From: Geobacter sp. | GTDB lineage: Bacteria > Desulfobacterota > Desulfuromonadia > Geobacterales > DSM-12255 | Reading direction: 5' to 3' | Assembly: GCA_009684525.1 (NCBI GenBank) | Contig: WKKR01000001.1 | Location: 310,001 to 374,000, forward strand | DNA: 64,000 nt | In this document: positions 8,429 to 15,629 of the stretch, in pieces | Numbering within the stretch: the first letter of the stretch is position 1 | Layout of the letters: each line of letters starts with the position of its first letter | Notes under the pieces: generated by a model | Database searches by the model: none | Seen by the model: only the letters and a program-made list of their open reading frames with translations | Told to the model about the DNA's origin: nothing | Program-made: the position numbers and the translations under genes

Positions 8429-9406
8429 ATGAATAAGCCCTTGGTGAAAAAATTTCTGTTATGTACCGTGTGCATGCTGATTGTGACTGTGGCCTATCCG
8501 GTTTCATTGGCTCGTTCGAGCACTATCATCGTGGCTGCTGTCCTGTCCAGTGACCTTCCCCGTTATCGCAATGCCCATCGTGCATTTGTGCGGGCGCTGG
8601 CCATCAAGGGATACGACCAGGATGCCGTCGAAATAATCACCCAGGTGCCGAACCCCGACCCCATCTCATGGTCCAACGCAATTCGCAAGTTCAATGCCAT
8701 TGGCGCAAACATCATCGTTGCCTATGGAGCTCCGGCTGCACTTGCCGCTGTCCAGGAATCACACGACATTCCCATTGTCTTTGTTGATGTCTATGCCCCT
8801 CTTGAGACCGGTATTGCAAAGAGTCTTTCTACTCCTGGCGCAAATGCCACCGGAATCAGTTCCAAGGTGCCACTTATCACACTGGTGCGGACGGCCATGG
8901 AATTCAAGGCGTTCCGACAGATCGGTGTTCTGTACAGTTCCCGGGAGATCGGTTCGGTCGTGCAACTGAAGGAGATGAAACGGATTGCTGTACAACAGGG
9001 CTTTTCAGTAGTCGAGGCTAATGTGCCCAGCGCAGCGGTCTTGGATACGGCGCTCTCTTCAATGATTTCCCAGGTCGACTGTGTCTATATCACGGAGGCA
9101 TCGGTCGTGGGACGTAATCTGGACAAGGTGATCCGGCGGGCTTTGGATAACAAGATTCCGGTCATCAGCCAGGTTCCCGATTCCGGCGAAAAAGGGGCGC
9201 TTGTTTCCCTTGAGGCTCACCCGGCAGAATTGGGGCAGCAGGCGGCAGATTGTGTAGTACGTATTCTCGGCGGGAAAAAACCCTCACTCATGCCCATTTC
9301 ACCTCCTAAAAAAGTCGATCTTTTCATCAACATGAAGACCGCTCGAGCTCTCGACCTGCATGTTCCCCTGAAGGTCCTGAATCTGGCGACCAGGGTCATC
9401 AAGTAG
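8429..9406 (+). CDS. ABC-type substrate-binding protein (pfam04392-like)
   Basis: A 325-residue periplasmic binding protein of the ABC_sub_bind type. It has a signal peptide (KKFLLCTVCMLIVTVAYPVSLA) followed by a two-lobe type I fold: IIVAAVLSSDLPRYRNAHRAF, ANIIVAYGAPAALAAV, IPIVFVDVYAPLETGIA, IGVLYSSREIGSVVQLKEMKRIA and IPVISQVPDSGEKGALVSLEAHPAELGQQAADCVVRIL. It starts 3 bases after the barrel gene, so it is in the same operon. No permease gene is nearby, so it may serve as a sensory ligand-binding module rather than a transporter subunit. The ligand is unknown. Confidence 0.85.
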   Translation: MNKPLVKKFLLCTVCMLIVTVAYPVSLARSSTIIVAAVLSSDLPRYRNAHRAFVRALAIKGYDQDAVEIITQVPNPDPISWSNAIRKFNAIGANIIVAYGAPAALAAVQESHDIPIVFVDVYAPLETGIAKSLSTPGANATGISSKVPLITLVRTAMEFKAFRQIGVLYSSREIGSVVQLKEMKRIAVQQGFSVVEANVPSAAVLDTALSSMISQVDCVYITEASVVGRNLDKVIRRALDNKIPVISQVPDSGEKGALVSLEAHPAELGQQAADCVVRILGGKKPSLMPISPPKKVDLFINMKTARALDLHVPLKVLNLATRVIK

Positions 9407-9423
9407 TTGCCAGTAGGTGCGCG

Positions 9424-9849
9424 ATGGGCAAGATTCTGATCGTTGATGATGATGCTGGATTTCTGGACGTAATAGGTACCTACCTTTCAGAAAATTACCC
9501 GCACCTTCAGGTAATCACCTGCGGCAAGCCGTATCAGGCACTGCACTTCATCTGCAGAGGCGATCTGGACCTCCTGGTTATTGACCTTGAGATGCCGGAT
9601 CTTGACGGCTCAAAACTGTTTCACTATGCCGTTGGCACCGGCATGGATGCCAAGAGGATTGTTATCCTATCGGGTCGTGAGGCAGATTATCTTCATGAAC
9701 ATTTTCCCCTGGGAACCTGTCTTGCGGTTCTCAACAAATTCGAGGCAAAGCAGAAGGTTGTCCTGGACATGATCTTTAGTTCGCTCAATCGTAAGGCGGC
9801 AGCGCGCGGGATGCTTGATACGGTTGGCGTAACAAAGGCGAAGGAGTGA
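9424..9849 (+). CDS. Single-domain response regulator receiver
   Basis: A 141-residue CheY-like receiver without an output domain. The acidic pair is D8-D9 (ILIVDDD), the phospho-acceptor is D54 in LVIDLEMPDLDG, the conserved Ser is in IVILSGRE and the conserved Lys is in AVLNKFE, so phosphorylation looks competent. No kinase gene is adjacent. It lies 17 bases after the binding-protein gene and directly before the Cys-tailed protein, so it is probably part of the conduit operon and may signal its state. Confidence 0.9.
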   Translation: MGKILIVDDDAGFLDVIGTYLSENYPHLQVITCGKPYQALHFICRGDLDLLVIDLEMPDLDGSKLFHYAVGTGMDAKRIVILSGREADYLHEHFPLGTCLAVLNKFEAKQKVVLDMIFSSLNRKAAARGMLDTVGVTKAKE

Positions 9850-9854
9850 TTGCG

Positions 9855-10247
9855 ATGGCAGGGAAAAAACTGACTCTCACCATACTCGGGCAGAATCATA
9901 TTCGTAAAGATTGGTATGTAGACTTGGCCAGCGTGCAGTTTGAACGCTTCTTTGCCGAACTCGTGAATGAACTGGCAGCATTTGGGGTGGAACTCGCGAG
10001 AGCGCGTAATGAGGCCATTACCATCGACATCAACAGCTACTCTGACCTTCTGAATTCAGTGCGACTTTCGTCTCCGACCGATGGCATCGGCAGTCAGTGT
10101 GTCGGGCATATCATCGGCCAGAGCGAGAAGCTGAATTTGATGGAGGATATCAAGCGGGCAGTGAATCGAGTTGCCTTTGCCCCCGAGACGATCCCGCCTG
10201 AAGACCATAACCGTCGTGTGTGCCACAACTGCGGGTGTGGTTGTTAA
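9855..10247 (+). CDS. Small unknown protein with C-terminal Cys cluster
   Basis: 130 residues from ATG 9855; AAGGAG lies 8 bases upstream, better placed than the in-frame GTG 9846. The body (about 1-110) is soluble and mixed alpha/beta, with no family that I recognise. The final residues are RRVCHNCGCGC, four cysteines and a His in the last eight positions, suggesting metal or Fe-S binding or a redox-active tail. It is the last gene of the conduit operon. Its final ~98 bases overlap, antisense, the 3' end of the convergent yfcE-like gene. Confidence 0.65.
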   Translation: MAGKKLTLTILGQNHIRKDWYVDLASVQFERFFAELVNELAAFGVELARARNEAITIDINSYSDLLNSVRLSSPTDGIGSQCVGHIIGQSEKLNLMEDIKRAVNRVAFAPETIPPEDHNRRVCHNCGCGC

Positions 10248-10767
10248 GGTTGATGTTGACAGTCAGGATTTTCTGGGCGTGCTGTTCTGAATCGTTTACT
10301 GCAACCGGAATGATCGATGCAGTTAGATTCCCATTGATGAGAGAAAGCCGCGCATAGCTCAGTTCCGCATTCATACGGTGGAGTGATCCGGGGTTGATGA
10401 AAAGGATGCCGTCGATTTCATCTATGGCGGCACGGTGGGTGTGTCCGTACAGTACCACGCGGGCATGTGCGCTTTCAGCCCGCTTCTGGAGCTGGGCAAG
10501 TCCCATCTTTACCTGATAACGATCCCCATGGGTCAAGAGCATCTTCGTTCCACCGATATCAACGCAGAGTTCCCTTGGGTGTTTGCCCGGTGCATCACAG
10601 TTACCAGCGACTTTTTCAACCGGTCGGTTGAAGATATGCTCAAGCACGACAGCATCGCTGGTTTCGTCTCCCAGGTGGGCGATCACGTCGACGTGACCTG
10701 CCTGGGCGATAACTTCTGCTGCAGCATGATAATTACCGTGGGTGTCTGAAATAATCAAATATTCCAT
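10150..10767 (-). CDS. YfcE/MJ0936-family metallophosphoesterase
   Basis: A calcineurin-like phosphodiesterase, 205 aa, cytosolic. The metal-binding motifs are in order: SDTHGN (D8, H10), HLGDE, GNCD, LLTHGDRY and GHTHRA. The family usually ends around 160-180 residues. Here the last ~35 residues (from NLNNHTRSCGTHDG) are encoded antisense to the Cys-tail gene and look unconserved, so they may be a run-on caused by gene convergence. In vitro substrates of the family are bis-pNPP-type diesters; the physiological role is unknown. Confidence 0.88.
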   Translation of the reverse strand: MEYLIISDTHGNYHAAAEVIAQAGHVDVIAHLGDETSDAVVLEHIFNRPVEKVAGNCDAPGKHPRELCVDIGGTKMLLTHGDRYQVKMGLAQLQKRAESAHARVVLYGHTHRAAIDEIDGILFINPGSLHRMNAELSYARLSLINGNLTASIIPVAVNDSEQHAQKILTVNINLNNHTRSCGTHDGYGLQAGSSRGQRQLDSLPA

Positions 10768-10873
10768 GCAATTAACCTTAGCAGAAAATATTGCTGGCAG
10801 TCAAGAAAACATTGTTTCTCTTTAATGTGAATGGATCTTCACGGCTACAGAACCGCAGTACCCGGGATGACCG

Positions 10874-11770
10874 ATGAAAAACAAGTGGTTGTGGATAGCA
10901 GCAGGCGTCAGCGGTGGCTTCTTGTTTTTGTTTGCCGCTTCGTTGATGATTGCTTTGCTATTAATGGGTGATGGCTCGACCCTGATCAAGGAGAGCGGTA
11001 TCGGTCTTGTTGAGGTGAGGGGGGTCATCCTTGATTCGCAGGAAACCGTCAAGCAGCTTCACGACTTTGGAAAGAACGACAAGATTAAAGCAGTCGTACT
11101 CCGTATCGACTCTCCCGGTGGCGTGGTGGGCCCTTCGCAGGAGATCTACCAGGAGGTGAAAAAACTCGCCGCCAGGAAAAAGGTGATTGTCTCCATGGGA
11201 AGTGTCGCTGCATCCGGAGGGTATTATATCGCTGCACCGGCAACCTTGATCATGGCCAACCCCGGCACCATAACCGGCAGTATCGGTGTTCTCATGAAAT
11301 TTTCCAACATCGAAGGGCTGTTGGACAAAATCGGTATGAAGGCATTCACCTTGAAGACCGGCAAATACAAGGATGCTGGATCTCCTCTGCGTCCCATGAG
11401 TGACGAGGAAAAGACGCTGTTGCAGGGGGTAATCGAGAGTACGCATGGTCAGTTCGTCAAGGCTGTTGCCGAAGGTCGGCGTCTTCCCGTGGGGCAGGTG
11501 CAGGCCATTGCGGACGGCAGGATCTTTTCCGGTGAACAGGCGTTGGAGCTGAAACTTGTTGACCGGCTCGGATCGCTCCAGGATGCCATCGAAGAGGCCG
11601 GGCGACTGGCCGGTATTAGCGGTGAGCCGACGGTAGTCAGGCCTCCGAAGAAGAAAAAGATGCTGCTCGATATGCTTGTGGAAGAATCGGCTTCCCGGAT
11701 CACCAACTTGGTGCGCGAGGAGATCGGCCTTTCCGTGAACTATGAAATGGCCGGTGTTGGCGGAAAATGA
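10874..11770 (+). CDS. sppA: Signal peptide peptidase SppA (36K type)
   Basis: A membrane-anchored serine protease that degrades cleaved signal peptides. 298 residues, with one N-terminal membrane helix (LWIAAGVSGGFLFLFAASLMIALLL). The catalytic Ser is in SVAASGGYYIA, and the Lys of the Ser/Lys dyad is in LKTGKYKDAGSP. The length fits the short single-domain SppA type, not the 67K type of enterics. ATG 10874 follows a modest GGGATGA. Its stop codon abuts a terminator hairpin that serves the opposite strand. Confidence 0.92.
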   Translation: MKNKWLWIAAGVSGGFLFLFAASLMIALLLMGDGSTLIKESGIGLVEVRGVILDSQETVKQLHDFGKNDKIKAVVLRIDSPGGVVGPSQEIYQEVKKLAARKKVIVSMGSVAASGGYYIAAPATLIMANPGTITGSIGVLMKFSNIEGLLDKIGMKAFTLKTGKYKDAGSPLRPMSDEEKTLLQGVIESTHGQFVKAVAEGRRLPVGQVQAIADGRIFSGEQALELKLVDRLGSLQDAIEEAGRLAGISGEPTVVRPPKKKKMLLDMLVEESASRITNLVREEIGLSVNYEMAGVGGK

Positions 11771-11774
11771 AAAA

Positions 11775-11790
11775 CCCCGCCGTGGCGGGG
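11775..11790 (-). terminator. Rho-independent terminator of the glutamate synthase operon
   Basis: Stem CCCCGC/GCGGGG with loop CGTG. Read on the minus strand it is followed by TTTTTC, so it terminates the operon coming from 17159. It lies immediately after the sppA stop; on the plus strand no T-run follows. Confidence 0.8.
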
Positions 11791-11826
11791 TCTGATTCAT
11801 TGCATGTGATCCATTGGTTGCCGGAA

Positions 11827-12573
11827 TCACTTCGGCATGGGGCAGTAGAGGTCACCGTACGGGCGCTTGCTTTTCGGCAGGACCTTGATGAATGGCTCGC
11901 TCAGAACCTCTTTCAGATCAAGGCGAAAATCCTTGCAGAAATCCTTGAGATACCCCTCCAACTCCTGCTGGTCTTCCTGGGTGACCGGGAATACTCCAAC
12001 CTCTCTGGACAGCTTTGTTTCATCGACTGCCCCCCTGATGTAGATGACGCCACCGTGCATGCCGGTTCCGAACCTGAATCCGTGTTTCGGTTTTTCAGGG
12101 TCGTCAGTGTACATCCCCAGCAGGATAAGTACTCCGCCAGCCATATATTCACCGAAGAAATCGCCTGCCTTGCCGCCGGCTATCAGGACCGGCTTGTTTT
12201 CGTCGAACGATTTCATATGGATACCTACCCGGTATCCCACGTCTTTCAGGATATGCACCCGGCCGCCGCGCATGCCGTAGCCGAGAACATCCCCTGCATG
12301 ACCATGGACCACGACCTTGCCGGCGTTCATGGTGTTGCCGATATTGTCCTGGCCGTTCTCTTTGACGATGATGGTCGCACCGTTCATGAACGCGCCCAGG
12401 TCGTTGCCGGGCACACCATGGATGGTAATCGTCACGGGACGGTTGATGCCGTCGCCGATAAAGTACTGGCCATTGACGTTCATCAGTTCAATCGATTCTG
12501 TACCGCCAGCAACAGCCTCGCGGATCTTCTGGTTCAACTCGCGATAATAAACGCCTTTTGCATCGATTTTCAT
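11827..12573 (-). CDS. Glutamate synthase GXGXG-domain subunit (GltB C-terminal domain)
   Basis: A 248-residue stand-alone version of the C-terminal right-handed beta-helix domain of glutamate synthase. Repeated glycine turns are seen: PGNDLGAFMNGATIIV, QDNIGNTMNAGKVVV, AGDVLGYGMRGGRVHI, AGDFFGEYMAGGVLIL and GTGMHGGVIYIRG. In large-subunit GltB this domain follows the FMN domain and has a structural role. It is the last gene of a five-gene operon that together rebuilds glutamate synthase. The final ~55 residues are helical and lie outside the repeat. Confidence 0.9.
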   Translation of the reverse strand: MKIDAKGVYYRELNQKIREAVAGGTESIELMNVNGQYFIGDGINRPVTITIHGVPGNDLGAFMNGATIIVKENGQDNIGNTMNAGKVVVHGHAGDVLGYGMRGGRVHILKDVGYRVGIHMKSFDENKPVLIAGGKAGDFFGEYMAGGVLILLGMYTDDPEKPKHGFRFGTGMHGGVIYIRGAVDETKLSREVGVFPVTQEDQQELEGYLKDFCKDFRLDLKEVLSEPFIKVLPKSKRPYGDLYCPMPK

Positions 12574-12606
12574 GGCGAAATCCTCTGTTTCCGTGATGGA
12601 AAAAAA

Positions 12607-13722
12607 CTAGGCAGCTCCGTTCTGCAGCCGTGCAATGACCGGTTCTCCGCCCCGCGGCGACCAGACACGGTCGGGAGATGGGCAGATCTCCCGGATTGCA
12701 GCCTCCTCCGAGGCCATATAGACGAAATCGTCCTTGGTGGCACAGACCAGCGGTCGGAGTTTGACCCGGTCATTGAGCCCTATCAATCCTTCGTTGCTGG
12801 CAAAAAGGATGGCAAAGGGGCCGTTCAGGAGTCCGCTTCCGTAGACCTGCCTGATGGCGGTGAGCAGTTCACGCTCGTCAGTGGGGAGTGTGTCGATCAT
12901 ATCCCAGAACGGGGCTGCCAGGGCCAGGCTGGCAAGTTCCGGCGTCAAGCCGTGCTTCCGGATCAACAGGTCGAGCATGTAGGTGACCACCTCGGTGTCG
13001 GTAAGCATGGTGCAGAGATAGCCGTACATCTCCAGGTAACGCTTGTTGATGCCGTACGAGGAGATCTCGCCGTTATGGACGATGGACCAGTCGAGCAGGG
13101 TGAAGGGGTGCGCACCGCCCCACCAGCCGGGAGTGTTGGTCGGGAAGCGGTTGTGAGCGGTCCAGATATGCCCCTGGTACTCTTCGAGACGGAAAAATTC
13201 GGCGATGTCCTCGGGATAACCGACGCCTTTGAATGCCCCCATATTTTTGCCTGACGAGACGACAAAAGCCCCTTCGATTTCCAGGTTGATCCGCATGACA
13301 TGGCTGACGATGATATCTTCGTCAGTCATGTTCTGGAACTCGATAGCTTCCTTATATTCAGGCGTTTCCATCGGCTTGATGAAGTAACGCTTGAAGGATG
13401 GCGGGTTGACGATTGCAGGAGTCCTGCGGGTCGGGATATCTTCCTGCTGCTCTATGAAAAAGAACTGCTCCAGATACTCTTCGGTAAGCTGCTGGGCCAT
13501 GCTGTTTTCATACATCAGGTGGAAGGCAAAGTAATCAGGATAGTCCGGATAAATGCCATAGGCGGCAAAACCGCCACCAAGTCCGTTACCCCGGTCATGC
13601 ATGAGAGCTATGGATTTGATGATGACGCTCCCCTCGACCAATGTGCCGGAGGTCGAGATGAACCCGGTAAGGCCGCAGTTGGAGATATCCTTTTCAAAGT
13701 TGTGGGTTGGTTTCATATTCAT
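12607..13722 (-). CDS. Glutamate synthase class-II glutaminase subunit (GltB N-terminal domain)
   Basis: A 371-residue Ntn-type glutamine amidotransferase that would release ammonia from glutamine for glutamate synthase. The likely nucleophile is C16 in SNCGLTGF, preceded by 15 residues that would need to be removed or tolerated. Supporting motifs are MRINLEIEGAFVVSSG, AHNRFPTNTPGWWGGAHPF (substrate Arg and Asn) and VHNGEISSYG. It lies 33 bases upstream of the GXGXG gene in the same operon. Confidence 0.9.
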   Translation of the reverse strand: MNMKPTHNFEKDISNCGLTGFISTSGTLVEGSVIIKSIALMHDRGNGLGGGFAAYGIYPDYPDYFAFHLMYENSMAQQLTEEYLEQFFFIEQQEDIPTRRTPAIVNPPSFKRYFIKPMETPEYKEAIEFQNMTDEDIIVSHVMRINLEIEGAFVVSSGKNMGAFKGVGYPEDIAEFFRLEEYQGHIWTAHNRFPTNTPGWWGGAHPFTLLDWSIVHNGEISSYGINKRYLEMYGYLCTMLTDTEVVTYMLDLLIRKHGLTPELASLALAAPFWDMIDTLPTDERELLTAIRQVYGSGLLNGPFAILFASNEGLIGLNDRVKLRPLVCATKDDFVYMASEEAAIREICPSPDRVWSPRGGEPVIARLQNGAA

Positions 13723-13767
13723 TGTGTTCGCTCTCCGTTGGATAACGGTAACAGTTCTCTCGACAGG

Positions 13768-15045
13768 TTATGCAGCCTTCCCGAAAGGGGCGAAAAGGGC
13801 GCTGCGCAGCTCTTTGGGCAGATGTATGATCCCGAAACCGGGTGCAAGCAGGTGCTCCTTGAAGGGGGTCACGTCGACCTGCTCACGAATGAGACCGGCA
13901 AAGATCCCGGCCCGTTCGACATTACCGACCAGCACCGCACCCACCAGGCGATTGTCTTTCACGACGATCTTGCGGTAGGAATAGGATTCGAGATCCTGAT
14001 AGGTGAGAATCTCAAACTCTGCCAGGTTCTGGGGATTGGTGACACCCATGGAGATGGTCGAAACCTTGAAAAACTCGATGGAGTTCATGGAGAGCCCGCC
14101 GGCATATTCCTTCTGTTTGCCGGCCATGGCAGTCCCTGCAATGTCCCCCTGGATGTAGGCATCAGGCCAGATGGGCAGAGGATTCTTGGTGTCGCTGAAA
14201 AAGTCCCGTGCCTCGGCAACGTCCCCGGCAGCGAAGACGCCCTTCATGCTGGTTTCCATGCATCCATCCACAACCACGCCCCGGTTGACGTCGATGCCGC
14301 TCCCTTTGAGGAAGACCGCTGCAGGTCGCACGCCGATGGCGACGATCACCGTATCGCACGGCAGATAATCTCCTGACTTGAGGACCACTCCGGAGATCGC
14401 GGAGCCGTCACCTTCGATCTTCACCACGGTCTCCTCGGTGATCACGTCGATGCCGTTCAGTTTCATCTTCTTGGAAACGATTCTGCCTGCCGGCCGATCA
14501 AAGGCGGCAGAGAGAATCCGGTCGGCCAACTCGACGATGGTCACCTTTTTCCCCAGGAGGTGGAGGCCTTCGGCAGCTTTCAGGCCGATAAGGCCACCGC
14601 CGATGACGACCGCGTGCTCGATGTCATGGGCAATTGCCTTCAGCTTGGCCGCATCGTCCCAGGTGGTGAAGGTAAATATCTTTTCCTTGCCGGCCAGACC
14701 TTCGATGGGAGGCACGAAGGGGTCGCCTCCCGTGGCTATGAGAAGCCGGTCGTAGGCGACCGTATCGCCGGCTGCAAGTTTCACCTGGCGCTTTTTGCTG
14801 TCGACACCCACGACTTCGGAATTGAGCAGCAGATTGATCCGATGCTTGTCGTAGAAGTCTTCGGGCAGGTAGGCCATCCGCTTTTCGCTGATGAGCCCGC
14901 CGAGCAGGTAGGAGATGAGCGGACGGCCATAGGCGACATGACGCTCGCGGGAGATGACGGTGATGTTGCCATCCTGGTCAACGTCCCTGATGGCACGCAC
15001 TGCGCCGACAGCTGCAACGGAGTTGCCGATGATGACGTAATTCAT
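13768..15045 (-). CDS. FAD/NAD(P)-dependent oxidoreductase of the glutamate synthase operon
   Basis: A 425-residue pyridine-nucleotide oxidoreductase. FAD-binding GNSVAAVGA is at the N-terminus, NAD(P)-binding VIGGGLIGLKAAE lies mid-protein, and the second FAD motif TSMKGVFAAGDVAE follows. It resembles NADH oxidase/rubredoxin reductase-type proteins more than GltD, which carries its own Fe-S domain; here that role falls to the separate ferredoxin gene. The start overlaps the ferredoxin stop by 4 bases. It probably feeds electrons from NAD(P)H through the ferredoxin to the FMN subunit. Confidence 0.88.
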   Translation of the reverse strand: MNYVIIGNSVAAVGAVRAIRDVDQDGNITVISRERHVAYGRPLISYLLGGLISEKRMAYLPEDFYDKHRINLLLNSEVVGVDSKKRQVKLAAGDTVAYDRLLIATGGDPFVPPIEGLAGKEKIFTFTTWDDAAKLKAIAHDIEHAVVIGGGLIGLKAAEGLHLLGKKVTIVELADRILSAAFDRPAGRIVSKKMKLNGIDVITEETVVKIEGDGSAISGVVLKSGDYLPCDTVIVAIGVRPAAVFLKGSGIDVNRGVVVDGCMETSMKGVFAAGDVAEARDFFSDTKNPLPIWPDAYIQGDIAGTAMAGKQKEYAGGLSMNSIEFFKVSTISMGVTNPQNLAEFEILTYQDLESYSYRKIVVKDNRLVGAVLVGNVERAGIFAGLIREQVDVTPFKEHLLAPGFGIIHLPKELRSALFAPFGKAA

Positions 15046-15491
15046 TTCTGGATCCCCTCCTTGAATACCAGAGCCCGGTTGGGGCAGGCATCCACGCAGG
15101 CCGGGCCTTTACGATCCGGACAGAGATCGCATTTGTTGGCCTTTTTCTTGGCAGTATTGCGCTGAACGGCACCATAGGGGCAGGCCATCACGCATGACCA
15201 GCACCCTACGCACTGCTCCGTATCGATCCTGACCACTCCCTGATCGTTTTTCTGTATGGCGCCGGAGATGCAGGCCCGTAGGCAATCCGGCTCATCGCAA
15301 TGCCGGCAGGTGGTGGAAAGGGAGATAATGCCCCCCTCTGCCTCTTCTACCGTACAACGGGAGATGGGGCGGACCTGCTCATGAAGAAAGGCCTTCACCG
15401 GGTCCTTGGAAAGGGAGTGTTCCGTGATGCAGGCCACCTCGCAGAGGTGGCAGCCGATGCAGGCATCTTCGAGTGTATAAATCCGTTTCAT
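15042..15491 (-). CDS. Four-cluster ferredoxin-type electron carrier
   Basis: 149 residues with Cys groups CIGCHLCEVAC, CRHCDEPDCLRAC, CVGCWSCVMACP and CDLCPDRKGPACVDACP. This is the arrangement of HycB/DmsB-like iron-sulfur subunits that hold up to four [4Fe-4S] clusters. It is likely the intermediate between the flavin oxidoreductase encoded downstream and the FMN glutamate synthase subunit. It overlaps the oxidoreductase gene by 4 bases and is separated from the FMN gene by 138 bases that hold no gene. Confidence 0.9.
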   Translation of the reverse strand: MKRIYTLEDACIGCHLCEVACITEHSLSKDPVKAFLHEQVRPISRCTVEEAEGGIISLSTTCRHCDEPDCLRACISGAIQKNDQGVVRIDTEQCVGCWSCVMACPYGAVQRNTAKKKANKCDLCPDRKGPACVDACPNRALVFKEGIQK

Positions 15492-15629
15492 AGATTATCC
15501 TTCATAATATCCAGGATGAGGATTTTCCGCGGGACAGAGCCTTTGGCCGCGCAGCTGCGGTCATGTCGAGCTCAATGGAATGAGCATGGGAAGACATGCT
15601 GCATAAGATGCGGGAAAGACCTGAATACT

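Noticed and set aside
11767-13254. Long plus-strand frame of 495 codons
   Set aside because: Antisense shadow of two conserved glutamate synthase genes; no family similarity.
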